From Saccoglossus kowalevskii (Eukaryota; Hemichordata; Enteropneusta; Harrimaniidae): a DNA stretch of 25,924 nucleotides. The stretch is taken from the NCBI RefSeq assembly GCF_000003605.2, contig NW_003151263.1, forward strand, positions 3,917 to 29,840, given 5' to 3'. Under the pieces are notes generated by a model. That model did not search any database and was not told the origin of the DNA. It saw only the letters and a list, made by a program, of their open reading frames with translations. Shown here in pieces: positions 1-8,890 of the stretch (position 1 is the first letter of the stretch; every line of letters starts with the position of its first letter). The position numbers and the translations under genes were made by a program.

Positions 1-484
1 CTGCTCGTGTTTAACATAAATCAAACCATTAATATTTGGCTGCGACAATACCATATACACTTGACGTCTAAATGACTTAACATGTGCTAAGGTAGATCTA
101 TTAAAGCCAAGTGGTATGAATCGAAATGAAGATTCAAGTACGCTCCCATATTTAACAAGCTCCTCCTGTATCATTGCATGCGAGATGAAGGGTGGAACAT
201 TTACAAAATAACTCTTGTAGCTGGTTTCACCATTGGCTCAGGTTGCAGAAATATATTGTTTACATCAATCACACCTGTTAGACATACTTCGTTTACTAAC
301 TCCTGCGACTTTAAAAACATAACAACAGACCTGTTCATTCTGGATACAGCAATTATATTTTCAGCACCGTACATATCCGCAATTTTTTCAACATAATTTT
401 CTACAGCAAATCCATCAATATTTTCTATCTTTACTGCGTTCTTCATGGATAGTTGGAGGTAGTTCTTATTCCTCTCCGCCGCCA
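1..484 (-). pseudogene. Non-LTR retrotransposon ORF1 (gag-like) fragment, frameshifted
   Basis: Read on the minus strand, an ATG at 484 opens MAAERNK and continues through AVENYVEKIADMYGAENI and SRMNRSVVMFLKSQE to ATRVIL, where TAA stops it near 201. The next frame resumes at once with NVPPFISHAMIQEELVKYGS, then RFIPLGF and FRRQVYMVL, up to the window edge. The order RMN...VVMFLKS, then NVPPFI...L..YG.V, then IPLG, then RRQVYMVL matches the ORF1 (gag/zinc-knuckle-type) protein that accompanies reverse-transcriptase ORFs in fish and invertebrate non-LTR elements; this is recalled family knowledge, not a search. The single-base frame change at about 201 shows the copy is dead. The upstream extension to about 555 is open but looks like leader sequence. 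The zinc-knuckle part and the reverse transcriptase would lie left of the window. Confidence 0.62.
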
Positions 485-554
485 TATTGGGTGGCAATGA
501 ATGGCACAACAAGCCAGCCCAGCAATCCGCCCCAATCGAGATCCGTGACAGCAA

Positions 555-1092
555 ACGGGATATTTAAGTTCACAAAACCACTCAGGAAGAATTCATAAAC
601 ATTGATGATTAAGTATATAAAGTACTGGCGAAAAGATTACCAGTTAAACGCACAATTACTGGAGCCCTGAAAACACACGTCCTCTTCCCACAAGAAAAAG
701 GAAGAAGAAGCAGCACATAATTAGATCAAATATTTATTTTTTTATTAATATTTTGTTTTTATTCTATACAAGTTGTCACTTGCACCAGGTAATTAATATT
801 AAGGAGGTGTGTTTAATTGTTATAATGTTATGCTAATATAATCTACATTGAGAAATTAAAAATTAAACACATTTATATTAAACTTAATCGATGGATGTCA
901 ATTGTGTAGTTTTATTTCATCAGTGCTTTTCTAAAATTATAGGCAATCAAATAATACAAGATTGGTGCTCGTAACTATATACAATCTGCGATATAAAGTT
1001 TATTAGCCAACAACTTATTTTTTCCCATTTGAGTTCTTGGCGATCTTCGTCGATTTCCCGGGGTAGATTTTGGTACACTAGATTTCTTTTTT
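555..1092. other. Intergenic / 3'-flank with no convincing gene
   Basis: A and T rich spacer between the retroelement leader and the last coding exon of the minus-strand tectonin-like gene. An alternative minus frame (975-1157) is open and extremely Lys/Glu rich (EKKQEEKKEEVEKKK). It overlaps the last exon and could be that gene's tail if one base is missing in the A-runs. Nothing else is supported. Confidence 0.5.
999..1004 (-). promoter_or_regulatory. Candidate polyadenylation signal AATAAA
   Basis: AATAAA on the minus strand, about 90 bases after the TGA of the last exon of the tectonin-like membrane protein. Position and sequence fit a 3'-UTR signal, but AATAAA is common by chance in such AT-rich DNA. 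Confidence 0.35.
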
Positions 1093-1196
1093 TCAACTTC
1101 CTCTTTTTTTTCTTCTTGTTTTTTTTCTGGTGTACCTAACACCAACAAACCCGCCAATCAGATTAGTAGCTATAATCAGTGGTATTATAATCTTTG
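1093..1196 (-). CDS. Terminal exon: transmembrane helix and basic cytoplasmic tail
   Basis: The acceptor (TCTTCCCAAGGCACAACAG, with an upstream pyrimidine-rich stretch) opens in phase 1. The exon encodes KIIIPLIIATNLIGGFVGV, a hydrophobic span ending in Gly residues, followed by RYTRKKTRRKKRGS and TGA. A hydrophobic helix followed directly by a Lys/Arg-rich stop-transfer tail is the standard end of a type I single-pass membrane protein. The tail is full of A-runs. One extra or missing base would switch it to a longer acidic/basic frame (EKKQEEKKEEVEKKK...) ending near 975, so the exact C-terminus is uncertain. Confidence 0.55.
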
Positions 1197-1311
1197 CTGT
1201 TGTGCCTTGGGAAGAGATAAAACAACAATCACGTAATGCATTTTAACAAATTCTCATTACTGTAGTATATTTTAATGATTCAAATATCTGATCCACTGCT
1301 TCCAGCAATAC

Positions 1312-1361
1312 CTGAATTATCTTTGCCAATGAAACCACTACTAGTTGTTATTTTTTTGAAT
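1312..1361 (-). pseudogene. Stalk exon with one-base loss in an A-run
   Basis: Bounded by ...TTTTTATGCAG and a GTATTG donor. The expected phase 1 reading hits TAA after four codons. In the shifted frame it reads KKITTSSGFIGKDNS, a Ser/Thr/Gly-rich stalk sequence. The exon is 50 nt, and one more A in the run of seven would make it 51 nt and restore phase 1 at both ends. Read through the donor, the frame continues GIAGSSGSDI to a TGA near 1280, so an alternative terminal exon is possible. The exon is symmetric, so skipping it would keep the rest of the gene in frame. Confidence 0.4.
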
Positions 1362-1451
1362 CTGCATAAAAACAAATAATAAATGATTTATCAAATATCC
1401 AACCAATGCTTATACAGTAATAAGGGACTCATTTTTTTTTAAGCAACTTAC

Positions 1452-1505
1452 CTGTGGATGCCGTCTGGGTAGGCTGTAATCGACTCGTGACACTTAAAGT
1501 AGCTT
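1452..1505 (-). CDS. Thr/Ser-rich stalk exon, 54 nt, phase 1-1
   Basis: Acceptor ...TTTTAG and donor GTAAGTTGC flank a 54-nt exon reading ATLSVTSRLQPTQTAST in the phase set by the upstream propeller exon. It has the composition of an O-glycosylated linker between the propeller and the membrane helix. The length is a multiple of three, so duplication or skipping would be frame-neutral. Confidence 0.55.
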
Positions 1506-2228
1506 CTAAAACAAACAACGAAGTCGTAAATAAAAAACTGAAAAATATATCTTAATGCCTTGAAATTTGATATGTATGTAATCTAATATCACCACTGTTA
1601 ATTTTCATCAGCGTGCATTTCTCATTGGCTTACCTCACACATTTTAGTTCATTTGACGTTCTTCACTCTGTGAAGGTATTGCTACTTTCTATACAAACTG
1701 ACCTCATTAAATAGGTCACATATTTCATTTGCATGCGTATATTGATGAAGAGAGTTTACTCACACAGGCTATTTTAACATTAACTTACACTAATATTGTC
1801 GTAGCGGACATTAATATTGTTATTATTGTTATACTGATAAAATCTACAGACTTGGGATGGCAATACTCCTTGATGTAGTGAATCTCATTCATCTTTGTGC
1901 ATCGGACAACCAAAAAATGTAATTGTCATACATTTTTCAGGAATACACTCTTTTGTATAAAATATTTAAAAGTGAACAACCAAATTAAGTAATTTTGTTT
2001 CATGAGGTCGTACCAATCACGCTTGGGACTCGATTCTAGCGCGTACATAGGGGACGACCCCTACGCTTTAAGGGGACAATTTCTGCACTCACTATTTTTA
2101 TTCAAACAAATGCTCCAGAATTCTACAAATAGTTCATATATGTCATACTTTATTTAAATTATTGTTACTTAAATTTGATCCATTCTATGTCAAAAGAGAG
2201 TGATCTTAATCATATGATAAGAACATAC

Positions 2229-2885
2229 CTTTTTGTGGAAAATCTGCATAAGTCATACTAATCATGTCAATTTGATTCCCGTCAGACCCTTCTGACATTC
2301 GAGGAATCAAGATGCCACAATTCCCATCATTATCGATAGCCAGTTCAGTGATAGGTAAATCGGTTAAGTCGTTTTCGAGAGTCTTCCACATATGGTTAGA
2401 ATGTAAGAATACTAAGTGTACTATTTTCACTAATCCCAATTATACCAAGGTGGTTGGGCAATACAGTTAGTTTTGCAAGGCGCATGTCAGTAGGAATTGC
2501 AACATTCCATTCAGCATTTAAACTTGATCTTATGAGCAACACTTCTTCAACTCCAACTCCAACTATTGCTCCACCTTGCATTACTTCCATACTCGCAATA
2601 CAACAACTATCTGTGGTACCTTTAATCCAGCCGTTGACCACTAAATTTGGTTTCACATACAAACTGTTGTCTTCTTGTACACCAATAAGTGTGGTATCAG
2701 GTAGGCTAGCCATATCTTTCACACAACATGAACCCAGTATTGGTTCACTGTACTGGTAAACATGACCATAGAAAGATAACCATCAGCGCCAACAGCAATA
2801 ACATTGCGTTGATCTAATTCTCCTGTTGCATAGCGACTTGCTTGATGTGATGAACCAGGAATAGTGACAGTAGTGTGGGAGACTT
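2229..2885 (-). pseudogene. Tectonin-like propeller exon with two opposite frameshifts
   Basis: The exon lies between ...GATTTATAG and GTATGT. It starts in phase 1 with VSHTTVTIPG and continues LDQRNVIAVGADGYLS, then reaches TGA near 2722. The neighbouring frame carries EPILGSCCVKDMASLPDTTL, DNSLYVKP, NAEWNVAIPTDM and GIIGISENSTLSILTF. Near 2400 the first frame resumes with MWKTLENDL and ELAIDNDGNCGILIP to the donor. Each segment aligns by eye with blades of the upstream exon: SCC; IGV..DN.LYVK with IGV..DNQLYIK; NAEWN with NATWN; MW..L with FWEDLG. The total of 657 nt is divisible by three, so the -1 and +1 changes cancel in length. Still, the intervening 110 codons cannot be read from a single frame. 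The exon is therefore either dead or contains two assembly errors. Confidence 0.62.
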
Positions 2886-2999
2886 CTATAAATCAGTGAA
2901 AATAATTATGTGATTTACGTTGTAATGATGAAAAAGCATGTGCAAACATTTCTAGTTTTATTATTTATATCATCAAAACTGACAACATAACTGATTTAC

Positions 3000-3554
3000 C
3001 TGCAATCGGTATTCGCATTCGACATATCGCTTGGAATGTTGGGCCATCAACCGTTATTGCAACAAGACTTCCATCTTTCATTAGGGTAAAATCTTTCACT
3101 GCGGAGTCTGTTCCTAAATCTTCCCAGAAAGGCGTAGAACCAGTAACTCGTACTGCTGCACCATTTGTATCCACTCCGAGAATACTTTGTCCATCTATAT
3201 ATACAATCACCTTTGTCACAAAACCACTCTCTGGAACTGGGCCATTCCATGTAGCATTCAATGTTTCTTTTATATACAACTGGTTATCAATCCTAACACC
3301 AATAATGTATACGTAATTGTTCACGTAGTCTACACTAATCACACAACAAGAGTTTGGTATTTTTTCAGGCCATCCCTGAGTATTTATTGTAACTTTCCGC
3401 ACCAGCGCGTTACTTGTATCCACAGCGAGCAATGAACCATCTGTCATAACCATAATATATAAAATCCCACTGAAATCTAGTATAGGGACTTCATTGTTAC
3501 TTTTATCACGCATGTATAAATTGTTGTCAATTCCAACCAGAAATGTATATGAAC
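3000..3554 (-). CDS. Intact tectonin-like beta-propeller exon, 185 codons
   Basis: Acceptor ...TTTTTTACTTAG, donor GTAAATC, 555 nt, phase 1 at both ends, fully open. The translation has recurring blades of roughly 40-45 residues. Each has a GV/GID + DN.LY(M/I)+ strand, a W..(I/V)P strand and a DGSLLAVD-like strand: LVGIDNNLYMRDKS, MTDGSLLAVDTSN, GWPEKIPNSCCV, IIGVRIDNQLYIKE, NATWNGPVPESG, SILGVDTNGAAVRV, FWEDLG and MKDGSLVAITVDG. This is the tectonin-type propeller pattern (IgV..ndnlYvr, then W..ipG, then dG.vwgVn). A Cys-Cys pair sits in IPNSCC and recurs in the next exon. Other propeller families, such as fucolectin-like lectins, are possible. Sugar binding is not shown by the sequence. Confidence 0.72.
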
Positions 3555-4560
3555 CTAAGTAAAAAAATGAATAGTGATCACGATGTAGTTATTATTGGAG
3601 AAATAAGAGAAAGTTCAACTGTAGTATTATTGTCATTAATTTGTGCATATCAACATTTATTTAACAGTTTTTGGGTATATAATATTTTTTTTTTTATTTT
3701 TTTTTTTAATTCAACTAAAGAAGAGATGCATTTTTACCTGACAGGTATTTTAATTAGCTAATTAGGCAACCAAGATGACCTCCCTTGTCCACAAAATTAT
3801 ATATCTTCAGAAGCGTATTGTATGAATTTTAAAATGTTGTTATTATTTTTTTCTGGACCCTGTAGTTTGAAATATCCACAAAAATGTGCTTTTTTGGTCA
3901 AAAGTGATTTAAAAAAATTAGCTTCTAAACCATGCTTCTGTTTCCTGACAAAATTTGTTTACGGGTACATCTGTCTACTATGAAGAAAGTGCCGTCATGA
4001 AAACTGTCTACCAGTTGTCAATTTTGCAGGACAACAGCTCAAATTTCACTACTTCAAGTTCATGCATAAATTAACACCCAGGCTAGTTGTTTGTACGAAT
4101 GTTGTAGCACTGTTCAATCATTTGTGAACATTTCAAAACAAAAGGTTAAAGCTTCGAGCAGCTTTTTTTAAAGTTCTTGGATGTGCACTAAAAAGAAGCT
4201 GAGATAATTGTTAATTTGCATAACTATTCACTCAGTAAGAAGTTTGCTAATTCTCATAATTAAAATGGCTATAACAGTTCCAAATTTGAATGTATTACCG
4301 TTTTGAATAAAGTTAAATATAGTGCATAATATGGAGATCCCGTCATGTCTTTTTTCACCATGTTTCTTTTATATTATTTATGTGCAGCCTTGCTAAATCT
4401 TGCTAAGCATTCAAACGAGAGAATGTTTTCACCTGTTATTTATATTTTGGAATCGTCTTTTGAGTATGTTCCACTATTCACACTTCTACAAAATTTTAAC
4501 CGTCTATAGCCAAAACTGTTTCGATAATAAAAAGCAGGAACAAAAATTCACTCCCAAGAG
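3555..4560 (-). other. Intron of the tectonin-like gene, no gene seen
   Basis: Spacer between the Cys-rich exon (ending 4719) and the first propeller exon. It holds T-runs around 3687-3708 and otherwise unremarkable AT-rich sequence. Small open frames here (3543-3761, 4400-4633 on the plus strand) have no splice context or recognisable domain. The right end carries the beginning of the repeat region. Confidence 0.45.
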
Positions 4561-4618
4561 CCCACGAACCTGCATTTCTGTGATATTTGATTTCTCAGGC
4601 AGGGAATCAAATCTAGTG
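4561..4618 (-). repeat. Inverted partial copy of the 211-bp exon unit (5' half of exon only)
   Basis: On the minus strand the sequence reads CACACTAG then ATTTGATTCCCTGCCTGAG and AATCAAATATCACAGAAAT. This matches the acceptor and first half of the 105-nt exon unit, and the match then ends abruptly. It marks the left limit of the amplified region. Confidence 0.6.
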
Positions 4619-4718
4619 TGGAAATTAAAATAACAAATTAAAATTAATTCATTACAATATTACAAGCAATGAACATCAAGTGATGGATCAGATTAATGAA
4701 GGCATACAGTTCACTTAC

Positions 4719-4823
4719 CTGAAAATATATTGGGACAGGACTTACAACTTGTACCCATAGTGCTTGTAGTCCAGGCACAGTTTAATTCCTGTGTTATATA
4801 ATTTCTCTGGCATTGATTCACAT
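4719..4823 (-). CDS. Cys-rich module exon, 105 nt, phase 1-1, uninterrupted reading frame
   Basis: Acceptor ...TTTCAACACTAG, donor GTAAGTGA. The phase 1 reading is open throughout: VNQCQRNYITQELNCAW, then TTSTMGTSCKSCPNIFS. It has four cysteines spaced C-x10-C-x10-C-x2-C. It joins in frame to the first propeller exon (..PNIFS-G-SYTFLVG). I do not recognise the module; it could be a small disulfide-bonded domain or part of one split over exons. It is the only copy of the repeat unit in this gene's orientation that keeps length, frame and both splice sites. The Trp codon TGG here corresponds to TAG in nearly all plus-strand copies. Confidence 0.6.
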
Positions 4824-4929
4824 CTAGTGTTGAAATCAAAACAAAAAAATAAAACTAATTCATTACAATATGACAAGCCGTGAACATCAAATGACCGCTC
4901 AGATTAATGGTGCAATACAGTGTACTTAC

Positions 4930-4964
4930 CTGAAAACATGTTGTGGCAGGACTTATAATCACAC
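4930..4964 (-). pseudogene. Internally deleted copy of the Cys-rich exon
   Basis: Acceptor ...TTAACACTAG and donor GTAAGTAC are kept, but about 70 nt between the first codons (GTGTGATT) and the last ones (ATAAGTCCTGCCACAACATG) are missing. The remaining 35 nt is not a multiple of three, so inclusion would break the phase 1 rule. A dead duplicate of the 4719-4823 exon. Confidence 0.6.
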
Positions 4965-5020
4965 CTAGTGTTAAAATTAAAATAAAAAAAATTAATTAAT
5001 TCATTACAATATTACAAGTA

Positions 5021-5103
5021 GTGAACATCGAGTTATGCTTTAATTACCTAGACAACAAGCACTATGGGTAAAGGTTATAAGTCCTGTTCCAAAATATTTT
5101 CAG
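5021..5103. repeat. Inversion junction between minus- and plus-oriented repeat units
   Basis: At 5021-5046 the sequence is still in the minus orientation of the unit's intron (GTGAACATCGAGTTATGC). From about 5047 it reads as the plus-strand 3' half of the exon (CCTAGACAACAAGCACTATG ... TTTTCAG then GTAAGTGAACTG). The switch occurs within a few bases and leaves a truncated plus copy, giving a head-to-head arrangement. Confidence 0.65.
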
Positions 5104-7265
5104 GTAAGTGAACTGTGTGATTTCATTAATCCGAGTCACCAATTGATGTTCATAGCCTGTAATATTGTAAAGAATTGATTTTAATTTGTTATATTAATTT
5201 CAACACTAGATGTGATTCACTACCTGAGTAATTAAATAACACAGAAATTCACCTGAGCCTAGACTACAAGGACTATGTGTACAAGTTACAAGTCCTGCAA
5301 CAATATGTTTTGAGGTAAGTACACGGTATTGCACCATTAATCTGAGCGGTTACTTGATGTTCACTGCTTGTAACATTGTAATGAATTAATTTAATTTGTT
5401 ATTTTAATTTCAACACTAGATGTGATTCCCTGCCTGAAAAATCAAATATCACAGAAATTCAACTGAGCCTAGACTACAAGAACTCTGTGTACAAGTTATC
5501 AGTCCTGCAACAATATGTTTTCAGGTAAGTGCACTGTATTGCAACATTAATCTGAGCCATCACTTGATGATCACTGCTTTCAATATTGTAATGAATTAAT
5601 TTTATTTTTTTATTTTTATTTCAACACTAGATGTGATTCAATGCCTGAGCAATCATATATCACAGAAATTCAAATGCGCTTAGACTACAAAGACTATGGG
5701 TACAATTTGTAAGTCCTGTCCCAATATATTTTCAGGTAAGTGAACTGTATGCTTTCATTAATTAAAGCATCACTTGATGTTCACTACTTCTAATATTGTA
5801 ATGAATTAATTTTATTTTTTTTATTTTAATTTCAACACTAGATGTGATTTACTGCCTGAGAAATCAAATATCGCAGAAATTCAACTGCGCCTAGGCTACA
5901 AGCACTATGTGTATAAGTTATAAGTCCTGCCAAAATATGTTTTCAGGTAAGTGCACCGTGTTGCAACATTAATCTCAGTCATCACTTGATGTTCACTGCT
6001 TGTAATATTGTAATAAATTATTTTTAATTTGTTATTATAATTTCAACACTATTTGTGATTCACTGCCTGAGAAATCAAATATCGCAGTAATTCCACTGTG
6101 CCTAGACTAAAAGTTAATTGGGTACAAATTATAAGTCCTGTTCCAATATGTTTTCAGTTAAGTGAACTATATGCCTTAATTAATTAAAGCATCACTGGAT
6201 GTTCACTGCTTGTAATATTTTAATGAATTAATTTCATTTTTTTTATTTTAATTTCAACACTAGATGTGATTCACTGCCTGAGTAATCAAATATCGCAGAA
6301 ATTCAACTGCGCCTAGACTACAAGCACTATGTGTACAGGTTATAAGTCCTGCCAAAATATGTTTTGAGGTAAGTGCACTGTATTGCACCATTAATCTGAG
6401 CCGGCACTTGATGTTCACTGTTTGTAATATTGTAATGAATTAATTTTATTTTTTTAATTTAATTTCAACACTAGATGTGATTCAATGCCTGTGAAATCAT
6501 ATATCGCAGTAATTCCACTGCGCCTAGACTACAAGCACTATGGGTACAATTTATAAGTCCTGTCCCAATATATTTTCAGGTAAGTGAACTGTATGCCTTC
6601 ATTAATCTGAGCCATCACTTGTGTTCACTGCTTGTTATATTGTAATGAATTAATTTTAATTTGTAATTTTAATTTCAACACTAGATGTGATTCACTGCCT
6701 GAGAAATGAAATATTACAGAAATTCAATTGCACCAAGACTACAAGCACTATGTGTACATGTTATAAGTTCTGCAATAATATGTTTTCAGGTAAGTGCACT
6801 GTATATGATCATTAATCTGAGCCATCACTTGATGATCACCTGCTTGCAATATTGCAATTAATTAATTTTAATTTTTAATTTTAATTTCAACAATAGATGT
6901 GATTCACTGCCTGAGTAATCAAATATCACAAAAATTCGACTGTGCCTAGACTGTGAGCACTATGGGTACAAGTTCTGTCCCAATATATTTTCAGGTAAGC
7001 GAATTGTAGTGCAACATTAATCTGAGCCATCACTTGATGATCACTGCTTGCAATATTGTAATGAATTAATTTTATTTTTTTATGTTAATTTCAACACTAG
7101 ATTTACTGCCTGAGAAATCAAGTATTGCAGTATTTCCACTGTGCCTTGACTACAAGCATTTGGGTACAAGTTATAAGTCCTGACCCAATATGTTTTCAGT
7201 TAAGTGAATTGCATGCCTCCATTATTTAAAGCATCGCTTGACGTTCACTGCTTGTAATATTGTAA
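5104..7265 (+). repeat. Tandem array of ten exon-plus-intron units, period 210-211 bp
   Basis: Exon-equivalent segments start at 5210, 5420, 5631, 5842, 6053, 6264, 6475, 6685, 6897 and 7101. Steps are 210-212 bp except the last, 204. Each unit has TTTCAACACTAG, then the exon copy, then TTTTCAG or TTTTGAG before GTAAGT, then an AT-rich spacer with TCTGAGCCATCACTTGATG and TGTAATATTGTAATGAAT. The first eight exon copies are all 105 nt, the same as the minus-strand exon; the last two have small deletions (98 and 99 nt). Most copies have a TAG in the ancestral frame (GCC TAG ACT) where the inverted copy has TGG. The copies at 6053 and 7101 have both lost the donor (CAG then TTAAGT). The array is best explained as amplified exon-intron DNA, now behaving as a satellite. 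Confidence 0.85.
6685..6789 (+). CDS. One array copy with an open frame and intact splice sites (candidate exon)
   Basis: This unit reads CACCAAGACT where its neighbours read GCCTAGACT, so the phase 1 frame is open: VIHCLRNEILQKFNC, then TKTTSTMCTCYKFCNNMFS. It is bounded by AACACTAG and GTAAGTGC and is 105 nt, phase 1-1. Cysteines are retained at C4, C15, C22, C24 and C28. Whether it is ever spliced is unknown, since no plus-strand gene could be traced into it. Confidence 0.3.
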
Positions 7266-7714
7266 AGGCAATTTTTAAGTCAAATTACCAAATAAAGTCA
7301 TAGAAATGAATATTCCAAAACAATGTATAATCATTTAATATTGTATCATTATCAAATAAAAAATACATACAAGACCAATCTTATACTTTAAATAATGAAC
7401 CGAAATAAATAATTCTAGTATGAAACCACAAAATCCATAAATCAAGTTTTTAGTTCATTGTGTTTTGTACTTTATACATGTTATTTCAAATCCATGTCAT
7501 ATTTTAGGAGACAGAAAGCTTTTACAATTCATATCATTTGGATCATCACAGTTCATATTGAAATCCCCAAGACTTATTAACTCAATGTAAAGAAATTATT
7601 AACTCAATGACTCTTCAATTAGGAAGATTTAGTAACATGTTTAAAAATCAAGTCGAATAATATAACGTATTCAGTGAATTAATAATGTACCAATATGACA
7701 TATTTTCCCCTTAC

Positions 7715-7754
7715 CTTGTCAAATACAAACAAAAACAATTACGCAATTACGCAT
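7715..7754 (-). other. Weak candidate for the 5' exon of the minus-strand gene
   Basis: On the minus strand an ATG inside a GCGCATGCG palindrome reads MRNCVIVFVCI, a short hydrophobic start, and reaches a consensus donor (AAG then GTAAGG) in phase 1. That is the phase the Cys-rich exon needs. However, a TGA two codons before the donor interrupts it. It may be a decayed signal-peptide exon, a non-coding first exon or chance. Confidence 0.18.
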
Positions 7755-7760
7755 GCGCAA
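7749..7760. promoter_or_regulatory. NRF1-like palindrome (ACGCATGCGCA)
   Basis: Close to the NRF1/Ewg consensus YGCGCAYGCGCR, with one mismatch. It lies in the divergent intergenic region just upstream of a minus-strand donor-like site. Binding is inferred only from the motif. Confidence 0.25.
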
Positions 7761-8878
7761 ACCCAAGTAAAAATGGCCCAGTCAAAATCTTAAACTGATT
7801 AATCCCAAAACATCAAGAGTAGTTTACAAGTAGTGAACAAAAACAGCACACAACTACCCGTTTTTGCAGATTAGAACCTCCTCTTCGTTTTCCTAGAGCG
7901 AATACAAACAAACAAACTTGGACATTCATTGACTGGTAGCTACAAGCTGTTCTGTCATTCTACAAACCTACGGTGATGAGTAAAACCAGTAACACAATAT
8001 AGTTCTCTATAGTGCATTGTTATATGAAGTGAATGTAAATTAATAATGTGGCGCCCTATGTTACCATATGGTTTTGCAGATCACTGATCATGGTTAACGT
8101 TTTCATTTGAGTTGCTGTACCAGTATTATTGCTCAAACGTATTTTGCTGCAATTAATCTTCCACAAGTCGTATGTAGAGAATGTATCATTCTGGATTTTC
8201 ATAAATTCGTAGTAATAAAAGATGACAGCCAAACTCGTATTTAATCCTGAACTCAAACAGACCTTATACCATGATTTTTGAAGGACTTTGTGTTCAGTGT
8301 AAATGCAATTTCGCTTTGCAACCAACAACATGGTACTTTAGCATGTGTTAACGTGTCGTTGCAAAGAACTATTGTTTATTATTCAGGGAAAGATGTGATG
8401 TTCCTTCTCCATCTAACGGTATCACACATATTCCGTTATACTAGGTGAAAATAGAAAATATGTGACAAGGCTTCTCAACTGCGGAAAAGACATTTAAAGT
8501 AGTTTGCTCTATTGCTGACTTGTTCAACTTATGTGGTTATTACTCTCATAGAAACCAGACCATTTTACAACATTCAATATTAATATGATATTATTACAAT
8601 AAATGATTATTGTTATATTATTATTTATTATTTATTTGAAGGATCTGTGTGTAATCGTTTATAAATTATTCATACCAGTATTGGTAGCTTCGTACAAATT
8701 GTGCATGTTTTATAGTTGGTCAAAAATGTTAATATTACTCACATGAATGTTTTTTTGTTTTGTTTTTGTGATTTTTATTTGAGATGGGCATATTTGCAAA
8801 TCATTAAAGTTATCAGAGCGAGAATTGAAAGAGTTCAACGAACTACATTCGCATAGTGTAGGTGTAGTAATTTATAGA

Positions 8879-8890
8879 GCGCATGCGCTA
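8879..8890. promoter_or_regulatory. NRF1-like palindrome (GCGCATGCGC)
   Basis: A perfect ten-base GCGCATGCGC core, a rare CpG-containing word in AT-rich DNA and the core of the animal NRF1 site. It is in the region between the two divergent genes; its role is not established. Confidence 0.3.

Larger units (their letters stand above)
1093..4823 (-). pseudogene. Modular tectonin-repeat type I membrane protein gene, partial 5' end, with frame breaks
   Basis: Exons on the minus strand: 4823-4719 (Cys-rich module), 3554-3000 and 2885-2229 (beta-propeller repeats), 1505-1452 and 1361-1312 (Thr/Ser stalk) and 1196-1093 (transmembrane helix, basic tail, TGA). All donors begin GT, all acceptors end AG, and all junctions are phase 1, so the exons join in frame. 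The predicted product is an ectodomain with tectonin-like blades on a short stalk and one C-terminal helix. Tectonin propellers in other animals bind glycans or bacterial surface components; that role is inferred here. Three one-base frame breaks lie near 2735-2770, near 2400 and in an A-run near 1351-1357. Their presence means either a pseudogene or indel errors in the assembly. No signal-peptide exon was confidently found upstream of 4823, so the 5' end is open. Confidence 0.6.

Noticed and set aside
975..1157. Lys/Glu-rich minus-strand frame as a separate small gene.
   Set aside because: It starts inside the membrane exon without a good ATG and is made largely of A-runs. At most it is an alternative tail of the tectonin-like gene.
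3543..3761. Plus-strand open frame near the propeller exon.
   Set aside because: It covers T-runs and intron sequence and encodes low-complexity Phe runs. Antisense to the real exon at its start.
5210..7200. The array as a set of TAG-recoding (readthrough) exons.
   Set aside because: Animals do not normally recode UAG as a sense codon. Units with broken splice sites and deletions show decay, so a shared nonsense mutation is the simpler reading.
4561..7265. CRISPR-like regular repeat.
   Set aside because: The repeat is about 211 bp with no unique spacers, in a eukaryotic intron-containing setting. It is a tandem exon-intron array.
8056..8331. Open frame of 91 codons on the minus strand with N-glycosylation-like motifs.
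   Set aside because: No signal peptide, no recognised domain, an upstream stop close to the ATG, and no phase-compatible splice pair. It may be chance or an unrecognised exon.
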